From Desulfovirgula thermocuniculi DSM 16036 (GTDB lineage: Bacteria > Bacillota > Desulfotomaculia > Desulfotomaculales > Desulfovirgulaceae): 53,744 nucleotides of DNA. Location: assembly GCF_000429345.1 (NCBI RefSeq), contig NZ_AUBR01000019.1, positions 1 through 53,744 on the forward strand. The letters run 5' to 3'. Positions 9,269-18,249 of the stretch are shown here, piece by piece. Both the position numbers and the translations under genes were made by a program. Numbering within the stretch: position 1 is the stretch's first letter; each line of letters opens with the position of its first letter. Under the pieces are notes generated by a model, which did not search any database, was not told the DNA's origin, and was given only the letters and a program-made list of their open reading frames with translations.

Positions 9269-10162
9269 TTAGCGCACGACCATGGTCCCGATGCCCTTAT
9301 CGGTAAACACTTCCAGCAGGATGGAGTGGGGTATGCGCCCGTCCAGGATGTGCGTGGTGTTAACGCCGCCGTAAAGGGCGGCCAGGCAGCACTCCACCTT
9401 GGGCACCATACCGCCGTCGATGATCCCCCGCTCGATGAGCGCCGGCACCTCGTCGGCTCTGATCACCGAGAGGAGGGAGCTCCTGTCGTTTTTGTCCTCC
9501 AGGATGCCCTCCACGTCGGTGAGGATGATCAGCTTGTCGGCTCCCAGCGCCGCCGCCAGCTCCCCGGCGGCGGTGTCGGCGTTGACGTTGTAGCTCTCGC
9601 CTTCCGGCCCCACGGCCACCGGGGCCACCACGGGGATGTAACCTTCTTTAATTAGCGTGAGCACGATGGCCGGGTTAACTTTTTTGATCTGACCCACGCA
9701 GCCGATATCCACCATCTCCACCGTGCCGTCCGGGCGGTAGACCTTGGCGGGCTTTTTTACCGCCGTAAAGAGGCAGGCATCCTTGCCCGAAAGGCCCACC
9801 GCCTTGCCCCCGATGCGGTTGAGCGTGGCCACAATCTCCTTGTTGAGCTTGCCCGCCAGGACCATCTCCACCACTTCCATGGTTTCCTCGTCGGTCACCC
9901 GCAGGCCGCTCACAAAGCGGGACTCGATGCCCAGCTTTTGCAGCATGGCGGTGATTTCCGGGCCGCCGCCGTGGACCAGCACCGGGTGCATGCCCACGTA
10001 CTTCATGAGCACCACGTCGGTAAGCACGGCCCTTTTTAGTTCGCAGTCCACCATGGCGTGGCCGCCGTACTTGATGACCACGATCTTGCCGTAGAACTTC
10101 TTGATGTAGGGCAGGGCCTCCACCAGAACGGCCGCCTTCTCCATTGCGCTGGCCAGGGACAA
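9269..10162 (-). CDS. argB: Acetylglutamate kinase
   Basis: 297 aa. Phosphorylates N-acetylglutamate. The amino-acid kinase motifs KYGGHAM (residue ~33), VHGGGPEI and GLSGKDA are intact, with LTDVEGIL and the substrate-loop [10 protein letters not shown] at the C-terminus. The N-terminal helix [18 protein letters not shown] is characteristic of the arginine-inhibited hexameric ArgB forms, so feedback control is likely but not shown. The start is a TTG at 10162 preceded by AGGAGG. It lies 16 nt after argJ. Confidence 0.96.
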   Translation of the reverse strand: MSLASAMEKAAVLVEALPYIKKFYGKIVVIKYGGHAMVDCELKRAVLTDVVLMKYVGMHPVLVHGGGPEITAMLQKLGIESRFVSGLRVTDEETMEVVEMVLAGKLNKEIVATLNRIGGKAVGLSGKDACLFTAVKKPAKVYRPDGTVEMVDIGCVGQIKKVNPAIVLTLIKEGYIPVVAPVAVGPEGESYNVNADTAAGELAAALGADKLIILTDVEGILEDKNDRSSLLSVIRADEVPALIERGIIDGGMVPKVECCLAALYGGVNTTHILDGRIPHSILLEVFTDKGIGTMVVR

Positions 10163-10178
10163 GGGATCCTACCTCCTC

Positions 10179-11393
10179 CTAGGTGCGGTAGTGGGCGTTG
10201 ATGCGCACGTAGTCCTCCGTGAGGTCGCAGCCCCAGGCCGTGGCCTCGCCGTCCCCGGACTTCAGGTCGACGAGAATGCGCACCTCGGGCCCCGCAAGCA
10301 AAGCGGAGGTCCGCTCCTCGTCAAAGGCCAGGGCCGCCCCGTCGCGGGCCACCGGCAGGTCGCCCAGGTAAATGTCCACCCGCTGCGGGTCGAAGCTGGC
10401 CCCGGAATAGCCCAGCGCGCAAATTATGCGCCCCCAGTTGGCGTCCCGCCCGTAAACGGCGGCCTTCACCAGGTTGGAGCTGACCACCGCGCGGGCCGCC
10501 AGCCGCGCGTCCTCCTCCGTGGGGGCGCGAACGACCCTCACTTCCAGGAGCCTGGTGGCCCCCTCGCCGTCGGCGGCAATGGCCCTGGCCAGGGAGACGC
10601 ACACGGCGGTGAGGGCGCGGCAGAAGAGCGAGAAAGCGGGGCCGGGCACCTCCACGGGAGGGTTGCCCGCCAGGCCGTTTGCCAGGATCAGGGCCATGTC
10701 GTTGGTGCTGGTATCCCCGTCCACGCTGATCATGTTGAAGCTGCGCTCCACGGCAAAGCGCAGGGCCTCCCGCAGCAGGGGTAGGGAGATGGCCGCGTCG
10801 GTGGTCAAAAAGCAGAGCATGGTGGCCATCCGGGGGTGGATCATCCCGGAACCCTTGGCCATGCCGCCAATGGTTACCTTTTTCCCCTCCAAAACAAAAG
10901 AAACCGCCGCTTCCTTGGGCTGGGTATCGGTGGTCATGATGGCCTCCGCCGCCGCTGCTCCTCCCTGGGGGCTGAGCTCCCGCACGCAGGCGCCGATGCC
11001 CTCCAGCACGAGGTCCATGGGCAGCGGACGGCCGATGACCCCCGTGGAGGCCACCAGCACCTCCTCTTCGGGAATGTGCAGCAGCTCGGCGGCCCGCCTG
11101 GCCATAAGCAGGGCGTCGCGGATGCCCTGCTCCCCGGTGCAGGCGTTAGCGTTGCCGCTGTTGGCCACCACGGCCCGCGCCCTTCCCCCGGCCACGCGCG
11201 CGGCGGTCACCAGCACCGGAGCGGCCTTCACGCGGTTGGTGGTGAAAACACCGGCCGCCAGGGCCGGGGCTTCCGAATAAATGAGGGCGACGTCCCTCTT
11301 GCCCTTATACTTTATGCCGGCGGCCACCCCTGCAGCCAGAAAGCCCCTGGGCGCGGTGACGCCGCCGGCAACCTTTTCCCAAGGCTCGCTCAC
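10179..11393 (-). CDS. argJ: Bifunctional ornithine acetyltransferase / N-acetylglutamate synthase
   Basis: 404 aa from a GTG with GGGAGGTG upstream. ArgJ recycles the acetyl group from acetylornithine to glutamate. The autocleavage site KGSGMIHPRMATMLCFLTTD (cleavage before the Thr of the ATML motif) is present near residue 180, so the protein should mature into two chains. The N-terminal GVAAGIKYKGKRDVAL and the terminal DLTEDYVRINAHYRT are typical. With argC, B and D this gives the cyclic acetyl pathway; no separate argA is needed. The gaps to argC and argB are 16 nt each. Confidence 0.96.
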   Translation of the reverse strand: MSEPWEKVAGGVTAPRGFLAAGVAAGIKYKGKRDVALIYSEAPALAAGVFTTNRVKAAPVLVTAARVAGGRARAVVANSGNANACTGEQGIRDALLMARRAAELLHIPEEEVLVASTGVIGRPLPMDLVLEGIGACVRELSPQGGAAAAEAIMTTDTQPKEAAVSFVLEGKKVTIGGMAKGSGMIHPRMATMLCFLTTDAAISLPLLREALRFAVERSFNMISVDGDTSTNDMALILANGLAGNPPVEVPGPAFSLFCRALTAVCVSLARAIAADGEGATRLLEVRVVRAPTEEDARLAARAVVSSNLVKAAVYGRDANWGRIICALGYSGASFDPQRVDIYLGDLPVARDGAALAFDEERTSALLAGPEVRILVDLKSGDGEATAWGCDLTEDYVRINAHYRT

Positions 11394-11409
11394 CCCGTCA
11401 CACCTCCCG

Positions 11410-12453
11410 TTAGGGATAAACTCCCGGGCCGGTGAGGCCCTCCTCTTCCGGCAGCCCGAACATTATATTCATATTCTGCACCGCCTGGCCGGCAGCACCC
11501 TTGAGGAGGTTGTCGATGGCGGAAATAACTACCACCCTCCGGGCGCGGCGGTCCACCACCAGGCCGATGTCACAGTGGTTGGAGCCGGCAACCATCTTGG
11601 TGGCCGGCAGCATGCCCGGTGGCAGCACGCGCACAAACCTCTCCCCCGCGTAAAACCGCCGGTAGATTTCCAGCAGCTCTTCCGTTTCCGCCGCGCGCAC
11701 CAGCCGCGCGTAAACGGTGCAGAGAATACCCCTGGTCATGGGCACGAGGTGGGGCGTAAAGGAAACCACCACCGGCTCCCCGGCTAGCCTGCTCAGCTCC
11801 TGCTCTATTTCCGGCGTATGGCGGTGGCCGGCCACTCCGTAGGCCTTGATGCTCTCGTTGACCTCGCAGAAGTGGGTGTTTAAAGAGGGGGCGCGCCCAG
11901 CTCCGGATACCCCCGACTTGGCGTCAATGACGATGCTGCCGGTGTCCACCAGGCGCTCCTTTAAGAGCGGCGCCAGGGCCAGGATGGCCCCGGTGGGGTA
12001 GCAGCCCGGGTTGGCCACCAGCCTGCTCCCCCTGATTTTCTCGCGGTGGATCTCCGGCAGGCCGTACGCGGCCTGCGGCAGGAGGTCGGGCGCCGCGTGT
12101 TCCGTCTTGTACCACGCCGCAAAGGTCCGGGCATCGGCCAGCCGGAAGTCCGCCCCCAGGTCCACAAGGGCCTTCCCTGCGCCCAGGATCTCCCCGGCCA
12201 CGTGCATGGCGTGTCCGTGGGGGAGGGCGGCAAAGATGACGTCGCTCTCCCTCACCAGGGCCCCCACATCCTGCTCGCGGCAGACGAGGTCCACGTAGCC
12301 AAGGAGGTGGGGGTAGACCTCCCAGAAGGGCTGCCCGGCATAGCTCTGTGTGGTCAACCCCACCAGCTCCACCGCGGGATGAGCCGAAAGCAACCTCACC
12401 AGCTCCGCGCCGGTGTAACCGGTGGCCCCCAGAACACTTGCTTTAACGGCCAT
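11410..12453 (-). CDS. argC: N-acetyl-gamma-glutamyl-phosphate reductase
   Basis: About 347 aa, first gene of the arg operon. Reduces acetylglutamyl phosphate with NADPH. The dinucleotide motif GATGYTGAELVRLL follows the start; the active-site cysteine sits in VANPGCYPTGAI, and the catalytic His is expected in GHRHTPEIEQE. I chose the ATG at 12453, which gives the usual family length. An in-frame GTG at 12468 would add five residues. The promoter with an overlapping ArgR box lies 65-95 nt upstream. Confidence 0.95.
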   Translation of the reverse strand: MAVKASVLGATGYTGAELVRLLSAHPAVELVGLTTQSYAGQPFWEVYPHLLGYVDLVCREQDVGALVRESDVIFAALPHGHAMHVAGEILGAGKALVDLGADFRLADARTFAAWYKTEHAAPDLLPQAAYGLPEIHREKIRGSRLVANPGCYPTGAILALAPLLKERLVDTGSIVIDAKSGVSGAGRAPSLNTHFCEVNESIKAYGVAGHRHTPEIEQELSRLAGEPVVVSFTPHLVPMTRGILCTVYARLVRAAETEELLEIYRRFYAGERFVRVLPPGMLPATKMVAGSNHCDIGLVVDRRARRVVVISAIDNLLKGAAGQAVQNMNIMFGLPEEEGLTGPGVYP

Positions 12454-12517
12454 TTCTTCCCACAACACCCCGTGTCTTTAATTAAAATTTTGCAGCGCCT
12501 TACCCGGCATGGTTATA

Positions 12518-12546
12518 ATTATACAATTACCTGAATAAAAATACAA
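12518..12546 (-). promoter_or_regulatory. argC promoter with overlapping ArgR box
   Basis: Minus strand: -35 TTGTAT (12541-12546), 17-nt spacer, -10 TATAAT (12518-12523). The palindrome TGAATAAAAATACA (12532-12545) matches the ARG-box consensus TGAATwwwwATTCA at 13 of 14 positions and covers the -35 end and spacer. ArgR/AhrC with arginine would therefore block RNA polymerase. No argR gene lies in the window. Confidence 0.8.
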
Positions 12547-12569
12547 CCGGAATTTGCCCTTTCTTTTTC

Positions 12570-13778
12570 TCACGCGCGCACCAGGTCACGGAACCGCCTG
12601 ACGAGAACCAGGGCTAGCAGCAGGCCGCCGCACGCCAGGCCCACCATGGCCGTGAACACCGCCGGCACGCCGAAGTGGTCGGCCAGAACGCCCAGCAGGA
12701 GCACGCCCACGCCCCCTGCCCCCACGCCAAAGCCAATGGTGAAGCCGCTGGCCAGGCCTTTCTGCCGGGGGAGCAGCTGCTGCCCCAGCACGATGGTGGT
12801 GGAGAAGGTGCTGATGAGGGCGGCACCGATGAAGGCCGAGAGGGCCAGAAGGACCGGGCCCCCGCCGATGCGCGGAAAGAGGTAGATGAGGGGAACGAGC
12901 AGGCCCATGGAGCCCGCCATGACCGCCGGAGCTCCCAGGAGGTCGGTGAGGGGCCCCCCGAGAAGGGTGCCGAAGGCCCCGGCCAGGAGGAACACGGAAA
13001 CAAAGTAGCCGGCCAGGTGGACGTCGCCGCGAAGGTAGTCCGTGTAGTAGAGGGGGATGTAGGTGTACATCCCCGCGTGCAGCCAGGAGCGGAATATTAT
13101 GTAAACCAGGAGCATGACAAAAGCGGCCAGCGCCCCCCGACGCTGCCCCTCGCCGGCGGCAGCTTCCCGCGGGCGGGCCTCCTCCTTGAGGGAGGCCAGG
13201 CGCTGCCAGCCGAGCAGCATTACCGCGGCGGTGAACATCCCCGGCAGGGCAAAGTAAACCGTGTTCTGCGGGCCCCCGAGGGTCAGCAGCCAGGCCATGA
13301 AGAGGGAGCCCAGGCCAAAGCCCAGGTTGCCGCCCACGGAAAAAACGGCCATCCCGCTCCCCTTGCGCACCCCGCTGGCCAGGTTGGCCGTGCGGGAGCC
13401 CTCCGGGTGGTAGGCGGCCACCCCCAGGCTGGAGAGGGCCACGGCGGCCAGGAGCACGCCGAACCACGGCAGGCGCCCGCAGGTCGCCAACCCCAGCCCG
13501 GCCACCAGGCAGCCCGCCGGCAGGAGCCACCGCGCCGGGCGGCGGTCGGCAAAGTAGCCGAAAAGGGGCTGGATGACCGAAGAGGCTACGTTGGAGACGA
13601 GCACCAGGAGGCTGGTCTGGGTGTAGGAAAGGGCAAAGGCCTGCTTCAGCACCGGGAGGAGGGCCGGGATGGCCCCCTGGGCCATGTCGGTGACCATGTG
13701 CCCCCAGGATAAAAGAAAAAGGAGCCCCATCTGCGGGCGCCGGGCCTCCGGCTTTTCCGCTTTTACGGCCACGGACAA
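12570..13778 (-). CDS. MFS transporter, fosmidomycin-resistance (Fsr) type
   Basis: 402 aa with about 12 hydrophobic segments. The start is a TTG at 13778 with GGAGGTGAA eight nt upstream. N-terminal SWGHMVTDMAQGAIPALLPVLK and the loop GVAAYHPEGSRTAN match the Fsr subgroup of major facilitator efflux pumps, whose members export fosmidomycin-like or hydrophobic compounds. The true substrate cannot be told. It ends just upstream of the arg operon promoter but has its own start region, and is divergent from sfsA. A perfect 15-bp dyad at 13872-13886 lies in the shared upstream region. Confidence 0.85.
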   Translation of the reverse strand: MSVAVKAEKPEARRPQMGLLFLLSWGHMVTDMAQGAIPALLPVLKQAFALSYTQTSLLVLVSNVASSVIQPLFGYFADRRPARWLLPAGCLVAGLGLATCGRLPWFGVLLAAVALSSLGVAAYHPEGSRTANLASGVRKGSGMAVFSVGGNLGFGLGSLFMAWLLTLGGPQNTVYFALPGMFTAAVMLLGWQRLASLKEEARPREAAAGEGQRRGALAAFVMLLVYIIFRSWLHAGMYTYIPLYYTDYLRGDVHLAGYFVSVFLLAGAFGTLLGGPLTDLLGAPAVMAGSMGLLVPLIYLFPRIGGGPVLLALSAFIGAALISTFSTTIVLGQQLLPRQKGLASGFTIGFGVGAGGVGVLLLGVLADHFGVPAVFTAMVGLACGGLLLALVLVRRFRDLVRA

Positions 13779-13871
13779 GAGAGTTCACCTCCAGCAAAAT
13801 TTTCGGGGATAAATCCATATTAACTCCGCCCACCGGAAGAAAACAATACCCGGGCGGTAAATTCTTCGTTT

Positions 13872-13886
13872 GCTTAACTGTTAAGC
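13872..13886. promoter_or_regulatory. Perfect dyad GCTTAACTGTTAAGC in divergent region
   Basis: Seven-bp perfect arms around a central T, between the start of the MFS gene (13778, minus) and sfsA (13888, plus). It could be an operator. It is too close to sfsA to be a terminator and no T run follows. Confidence 0.4.
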
Positions 13887-13887
13887 T

Positions 13888-14631
13888 GTGTTAGTATATT
13901 GTGGGGTGAGCGCCCTGGCAAAGTACCCCCTGCCGCCCGGCCTAAAAGAAGCCCTCTTTCTTTCCCGCCCGAACCGCTTCACCGCGGTGGTGGAAGTGGA
14001 CGGCCAAAGGGACCTGGCCCACGTGCCCAGCTCCGGGCGCATGGCCGGCCTGCTGGTGCCCGGCACGCGGGTCTACCTGAGCCGCCGGGAGGCCAGGGGT
14101 GGCAAAACCGCCTGGCGCCTGGTGCTGGCAGAGCAGGGAGGGCTCCTCGTCTCGGTGGACGCCGGCCTCCCCAACCGGCTCATCAAGACAGCCCTGGAAG
14201 CGCGGGTACTGGAGCCTTTCTCCGCCTACACCGCGGTGCGGCCCGAGTGCCGCTTTGCGGCAGAACGCTTTGACTTCTGCCTGGAAGGCCCCCCGGGCCG
14301 CTGCCTGGTGGAGGTAAAGTCGGTGACCCTGGTGAGAGAGGGGCTGGCCCTTTTCCCCGATGCCCCCACCGCCCGGGGCGCAAGGCACCTTGCCGGCCTG
14401 GCCCGCGCCGCCTCCCGGGGGTACCGGGCCGCCGTACTCTTTGTGGTGCAGCGGGAAGACGCCCGGGCCTTTGCCCCCCACGCGGTAGAAGACCCCGCCT
14501 TTGCCCGCGCCTTAAAAGCAGCGGCTTTCGCCGGGGTAGAGGTGCGAGCCTACCGCTGCCGGATAACGCTAAAGGAAGTGGCGCTCTCAGGCGAGATCCC
14601 GGTCATCCTGGGGAAAAAAAACCCGCCTTAA
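13888..14631 (+). CDS. sfsA: SfsA-family nuclease/DNA-binding protein
   Basis: 247 aa. The N-terminal OB-like part has the family signature FLSRPNRFTAVVEVDG followed by AHVPSSGRM. The C-terminal part carries the PD-(D/E)XK-like core: CRFAAERFDFCLEG, CLVEVKSVTLVREG and LFPDAPTARGARH. The family is named for sugar fermentation stimulation in E. coli, and its real activity is unsettled. The start is uncertain: a GTG at 13888 gives 247 aa, while a GTG at 13906 gives a more usual N-terminus; neither has a strong ribosome site. It is divergent from the MFS gene and convergent with the SCP2 gene. Confidence 0.88.
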   Translation: MLVYCGVSALAKYPLPPGLKEALFLSRPNRFTAVVEVDGQRDLAHVPSSGRMAGLLVPGTRVYLSRREARGGKTAWRLVLAEQGGLLVSVDAGLPNRLIKTALEARVLEPFSAYTAVRPECRFAAERFDFCLEGPPGRCLVEVKSVTLVREGLALFPDAPTARGARHLAGLARAASRGYRAAVLFVVQREDARAFAPHAVEDPAFARALKAAAFAGVEVRAYRCRITLKEVALSGEIPVILGKKNPP

Positions 14632-14676
14632 GCGGGAAGGGAAAGCCGGGGAGCCGGACACGATGGCCAAGAAAAC

Positions 14677-14712
14677 GCCCCCGGCGGGAAAGTGTAGGCT
14701 CCCGCCGGGGGC
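14677..14712 (-). terminator. Terminator-like stem-loop after SCP2 gene
   Basis: A perfect 13-bp stem: GCCCCCGGCGGGA (14677-14689) with TCCCGCCGGGGGC (14700-14712). On the minus strand it is followed by GTTTTCTT. It lies between the convergent sfsA and SCP2 genes. Confidence 0.55.
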
Positions 14713-14731
14713 CGCATCCCGTCCCCAGAGG

Positions 14732-15052
14732 CTACCCCAGCAGGCCCTGCAGCTTCAGGGCCAGGCCAAAATCACCGCTTATTTTGAGCTTCCCCGTCAT
14801 AAAGGCCATGGTGGCGCTAAGCCTGCCCGAAACGAGGTCGATGAAATCGCCCGCCTGCATGGTGATGGTAACGTTGGGGTTTTCCGCCGTTCCCTCCTCG
14901 ATGCTACCCTGTCCCTCCACAAACCTGCAGAGGTAATTGCCCCCGCCTTCCCCCTCCAGCACGAACTGGTAGGTGGCCGTTACCCCCTGCATGCTGGGGG
15001 GGCTGGCAATTTTCTCCCTTAGCTTTTCCATAACCTCTTTTAAAGCGGCCAT
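14732..15052 (-). CDS. SCP2 sterol-carrier-fold protein
   Basis: 106 aa. Single SCP2 domain: hydrophobic strands YQFVLEGEGGGNYLCRF and PNVTITMQAGDFIDLVSG, then the helix MAFMTGKLKISGDFGLALKLQGLL, which is the diagnostic end of the family (GK(L/I)K(I/V)xGD). In bacteria such small proteins bind acyl-CoA or other hydrophobic ligands. It is the last gene of the AOR/dehydratase cluster on this strand, 62 nt after AOR. Carrying a lipid or acyl substrate for that pathway is possible but is inference. Confidence 0.85.
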   Translation of the reverse strand: MAALKEVMEKLREKIASPPSMQGVTATYQFVLEGEGGGNYLCRFVEGQGSIEEGTAENPNVTITMQAGDFIDLVSGRLSATMAFMTGKLKISGDFGLALKLQGLLG

Positions 15053-15114
15053 CCTCTTTTTCCCTCCTTAAGATACTTAAGGGCTAATTGTTGTCCTGCT
15101 GGCCAGAAGAAGCT

Positions 15115-16923
15115 TTAAATAATATCGAGCCCCAGATACTTTAGCTTTTCCTGCCCGGGCCGGCCCGTTTCCCGGTCCCATCCCCGCAGGGTGTAATATT
15201 CATCCAGGTGTTCTGTTTCTTCCGGCACGACGCCGGCATTCGAGCCTTCCCGGTAAGGTTGTTTTAAAATTCGTGGGAGCCGGTCGTCAGACCTCGTAAC
15301 GCCGAGCTTGCAGTTGAGCATCCTTTTGAGGGTTGCGCTCCTTTCCCCCACGGTAAGCAATTCCTCCATGGTCCAGGATGTACCGGTGGCCAGGCTCAGG
15401 AGGCCAGCCGTCACATCCAGAGGAAGGGAGGCGAAGGTACATCTCAAAAGGGCGTTATCCACTTCCCGGACGTTTTGCAGGATAACCACATCCTTAACAC
15501 GCCCTTTGATGGAAAATCGGTCTTCCCCGGGTTTTAAGCCCAGACACTCCTGTCTTACCACCCCCAGATCGAGTGAATAGAAGTCGGCCCGCTGGTGGCA
15601 GGCACCGCGTGGCCCCGTGGCGTAGACCAAGGCCATGCCGGCAAAGGCTCGGGGATCGTGCATGGGTACCTCCAGGCCCTTCACGTGCGCGGCCAGCTCC
15701 GAATCCACCCCCAACTCCGCCGCCATTCGTTTGACTCCCAGCCCCAGAAGCGCGCCGGGTCCCTCTTTTTTCGCCATCTGCTCCAGCAGGCGCAGGATTC
15801 CCTCACCATCGCCCCAGGAGATCGTGAAACCGAGCTTTTCAGGATCTACCGCTTTGTTGTCCAGCAGGTACATGGCAAAAGCAATTGTTACGCCGGCGGA
15901 AATGGTATCCAGCCCGTATGAGTTGCAGAGGTGACCAGCATAGGCAATAGTGGCCAAGTCAAAGCACCCACACAGCGGCCCTAAGGCAACGGCGGTTTCG
16001 TATTCCGGGCCGTCAACGGTTAGGTTGTACTTCCCGGTAAGCCTCGTCTTCCGCCCGCAGGCGATGGCGCATCCCCAGCAGGGTTGGAAGGTAACCTGAA
16101 ATTCCTCCCGTAATCTTTGGCCGGTGACTTTTTCCACCGGGAAAACGTTGGCGGTAAAGTATTTCGCCGGTACATCGCCGAAATACATCCCCAGGTCCAC
16201 GTATCCCAGCGTGCCGTACTGGGTAAAGAGAGCCGTAGCCTTCTTGAGTTCCTCCAAGATGAATTTGGTTGTGGCGTTAAAGGTTTTGGGGTCTGCAAGA
16301 GGAAACTTTTTTCTTCCCTTTACGGCAACCGCTTTTAAGTTTTTGCTCCCCATTACCGCCCCCAAGCCGCACCGGCCGGCGGCTCGACCGTGGTCGTTCA
16401 TTACCGCCGCAAAGAGGACCTGGTTTTCCCCGGCCGGACCGATGCAGGCTACGCTGCAGTCACCCACTACCTCCTTGATTAGAGCTTGGGTTTCGTAGGT
16501 ATCTTTGCCCCAAAGACGGGTAGCGTCGGCAAGCTTTATTTCCCCTTCCTCCACCAGTATATACGTGGGGCGTTCCGCTTTTCCGGTGATCACCAGGCCG
16601 TCATAGCCGGCCATTTTCATCTTGGGGCCGAAGGAACCACCCGAAGTTGCCTCCCCCCAGATCCCGGTTAGAGGCGAGCGGGCGCACACGGCATATCGAG
16701 AGCTGGAAGGTGCACTGGTACCCACCAGCGGGCCGGTCATGAAAACCAGCGGGTTCTCCGGCCCCAGAGGGTCCGTCTGGGGCGTGATGAGATCGTAAAC
16801 CAGGCGGCAGGCCAGGGCACTGCCACCTATAAACTGCCTGACCAATTGCTCGTCCGTCTGCCTGGTTTCCACTGAGCCGGTGGATAAGTTTACATAACCT
16901 ATCTTGCCTGCGTACCCATACAT
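15115..16923 (-). CDS. Tungsten-type aldehyde:ferredoxin oxidoreductase (AOR family)
   Basis: About 602 aa, as in Pyrococcus AOR. Oxidises aldehydes to acids, or runs in reverse, with ferredoxin. The pterin-binding N-domain (FIGGSALACRLVYD, GPLVGTSAPSSSRY, GGSFGPKMKMAGYDGLVI) is intact. The 4Fe-4S ligands are CWGCAIAC (about residues 282-289) plus a later Cys in VVRQECLGL. I chose the ATG at 16923 because GAGGGG lies eight nt upstream. It sits 13 nt after the alcohol dehydrogenase gene and near a MoaD-like gene, suggesting alcohol-aldehyde-acid conversion linked to the ligase further up. The substrate is not predictable. Confidence 0.93.
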   Translation of the reverse strand: MYGYAGKIGYVNLSTGSVETRQTDEQLVRQFIGGSALACRLVYDLITPQTDPLGPENPLVFMTGPLVGTSAPSSSRYAVCARSPLTGIWGEATSGGSFGPKMKMAGYDGLVITGKAERPTYILVEEGEIKLADATRLWGKDTYETQALIKEVVGDCSVACIGPAGENQVLFAAVMNDHGRAAGRCGLGAVMGSKNLKAVAVKGRKKFPLADPKTFNATTKFILEELKKATALFTQYGTLGYVDLGMYFGDVPAKYFTANVFPVEKVTGQRLREEFQVTFQPCWGCAIACGRKTRLTGKYNLTVDGPEYETAVALGPLCGCFDLATIAYAGHLCNSYGLDTISAGVTIAFAMYLLDNKAVDPEKLGFTISWGDGEGILRLLEQMAKKEGPGALLGLGVKRMAAELGVDSELAAHVKGLEVPMHDPRAFAGMALVYATGPRGACHQRADFYSLDLGVVRQECLGLKPGEDRFSIKGRVKDVVILQNVREVDNALLRCTFASLPLDVTAGLLSLATGTSWTMEELLTVGERSATLKRMLNCKLGVTRSDDRLPRILKQPYREGSNAGVVPEETEHLDEYYTLRGWDRETGRPGQEKLKYLGLDII

Positions 16924-16936
16924 ATCCTTCACCCCT

Positions 16937-18211
16937 CTAGAAATCCACTTTCTCGCCCGTAAAGGCGCAGAGATAGAGCTTTCTGTAATCTTCCCGCGTA
17001 AGGGGTCGGATGCTCATCAAAGTGCAACCGTCATTCATGGTCAGGTCCAGTAGCTCTTCGAACTTTTCCTCCAGTTGGGCGCGGGTAATGCCCAGCTCGG
17101 CGATGGTGGTAGGACCTCCGACAGAGCGGATGAAGGATACGTACAGATTAACGAGATTGGTCAGTACCTCAACCGGGCTCGCCCCGCCAACTCCGAGTTC
17201 CCGGGCCAGGTCCAGGTATCTTTCAGAGTACTTCGCTACGAATTGGATCATGTATGGGGTAAAAAGACCCACCGCGCAGCCGTGGTGGACGTTAAAAAGC
17301 TTGCCGAAGGCGTGACCCATGGCATGTTCAAAACCGGGGGCGGCGTTGCCGAAGGACATTCCCGCCATATTGGCGGCCACGGCCATTTTCATGCGGGCCT
17401 CGTAGTCCCGACCGTTGGCCACTGCACGGGGGAGGTATTTCAGCACGAGCTTGATGGCCTGGTAGCCTAAGGGCAAGGTATAGTCGTTTGACCAGTGGGA
17501 CAACACGCTGCCTGTGGCGTGGGCCAGGGCGTCCAAACCGGTGTAGGCGGTGAGTTTAGGCGGCAAGCCCACGGTGAAAGCGGGGTCCAAAAGGGCCAGG
17601 TCGGGCACCAATTCGGGATGGTTCAAGATCATCTTTTGCTTTCCATCGGTGAGCATCGCCGTGGCCGTGGTTTCGGAGCCAGTGCCAGCAGTGGTGGGCA
17701 CGGCTACAAGGAGGACCTTTGTTTTTATGCCTAGGGGGGTGGTAAGGAGAGTATCGGGATCGACCGGTTTCACCTGCCGAAGGTCAAGATCGGGGCGCGC
17801 GTAACTCAGGCAGATTGCTTTGGCGGCATCGATGACCGAGCCACCCCCTACCGCAACCACCAGGTCGGCCTCTACCCTGGCTGCAGCTTGCGCCCCGGCC
17901 AGAACATTGAAAATGGGGGGCTCGGGAATCACTTCATCCCAGATTTCCACCCGGCAACCGCCACCAACAAGTGCTCTCTTCACCTTTTCCGCCAGGTGCC
18001 GCACGGTTTTATCAGTGACCAGAAAGACCTGTTTTTTCCGGGATAAGGAAGGCACCGCGACGGCCAGCATTTTTAGCCCGTCGTTACCCAGGAGTAACTT
18101 GGGAGCGAAGAAGTAACTGGAAAGACCTCTTATGGCCGAGCTACCGGCGACGGAAAACAGCATCCGCACCCTGGGCTCGTCGGTCCACCATCTTTCGCGA
18201 CCGGGAATCAC
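16937..18211 (-). CDS. Iron-containing alcohol dehydrogenase
   Basis: About 424 aa, type III Fe-ADH. The NAD-binding motif VVAVGGGSVIDAAKAI and PTTAGTGSETTATAML are present. Metal ligands are the Asp in TGLDALAHA and histidines in GFEHAMGHAFGKLFNVHHG. I take the GTG at 18211, which has GGAGGAGG upstream at proper spacing; a GTG at 18220 would overlap that site. The extra N-terminal 40 residues before the core are longer than in typical family members. It is followed by AOR after 13 nt, so the pair can interconvert an alcohol, its aldehyde and the acid. Confidence 0.92.
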   Translation of the reverse strand: MIPGRERWWTDEPRVRMLFSVAGSSAIRGLSSYFFAPKLLLGNDGLKMLAVAVPSLSRKKQVFLVTDKTVRHLAEKVKRALVGGGCRVEIWDEVIPEPPIFNVLAGAQAAARVEADLVVAVGGGSVIDAAKAICLSYARPDLDLRQVKPVDPDTLLTTPLGIKTKVLLVAVPTTAGTGSETTATAMLTDGKQKMILNHPELVPDLALLDPAFTVGLPPKLTAYTGLDALAHATGSVLSHWSNDYTLPLGYQAIKLVLKYLPRAVANGRDYEARMKMAVAANMAGMSFGNAAPGFEHAMGHAFGKLFNVHHGCAVGLFTPYMIQFVAKYSERYLDLARELGVGGASPVEVLTNLVNLYVSFIRSVGGPTTIAELGITRAQLEEKFEELLDLTMNDGCTLMSIRPLTREDYRKLYLCAFTGEKVDF

Positions 18212-18249
18212 GGGAACCACCTCCTCCTGGCATTTGAGGCTTTTCTTTG

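Noticed and set aside
12586-13833. Minus-strand 415-codon frame overlapping the MFS gene
   Set aside because: Out-of-frame shadow, extremely Pro/Gly/Arg-rich; the MFS frame has proper helices and a good ribosome site.
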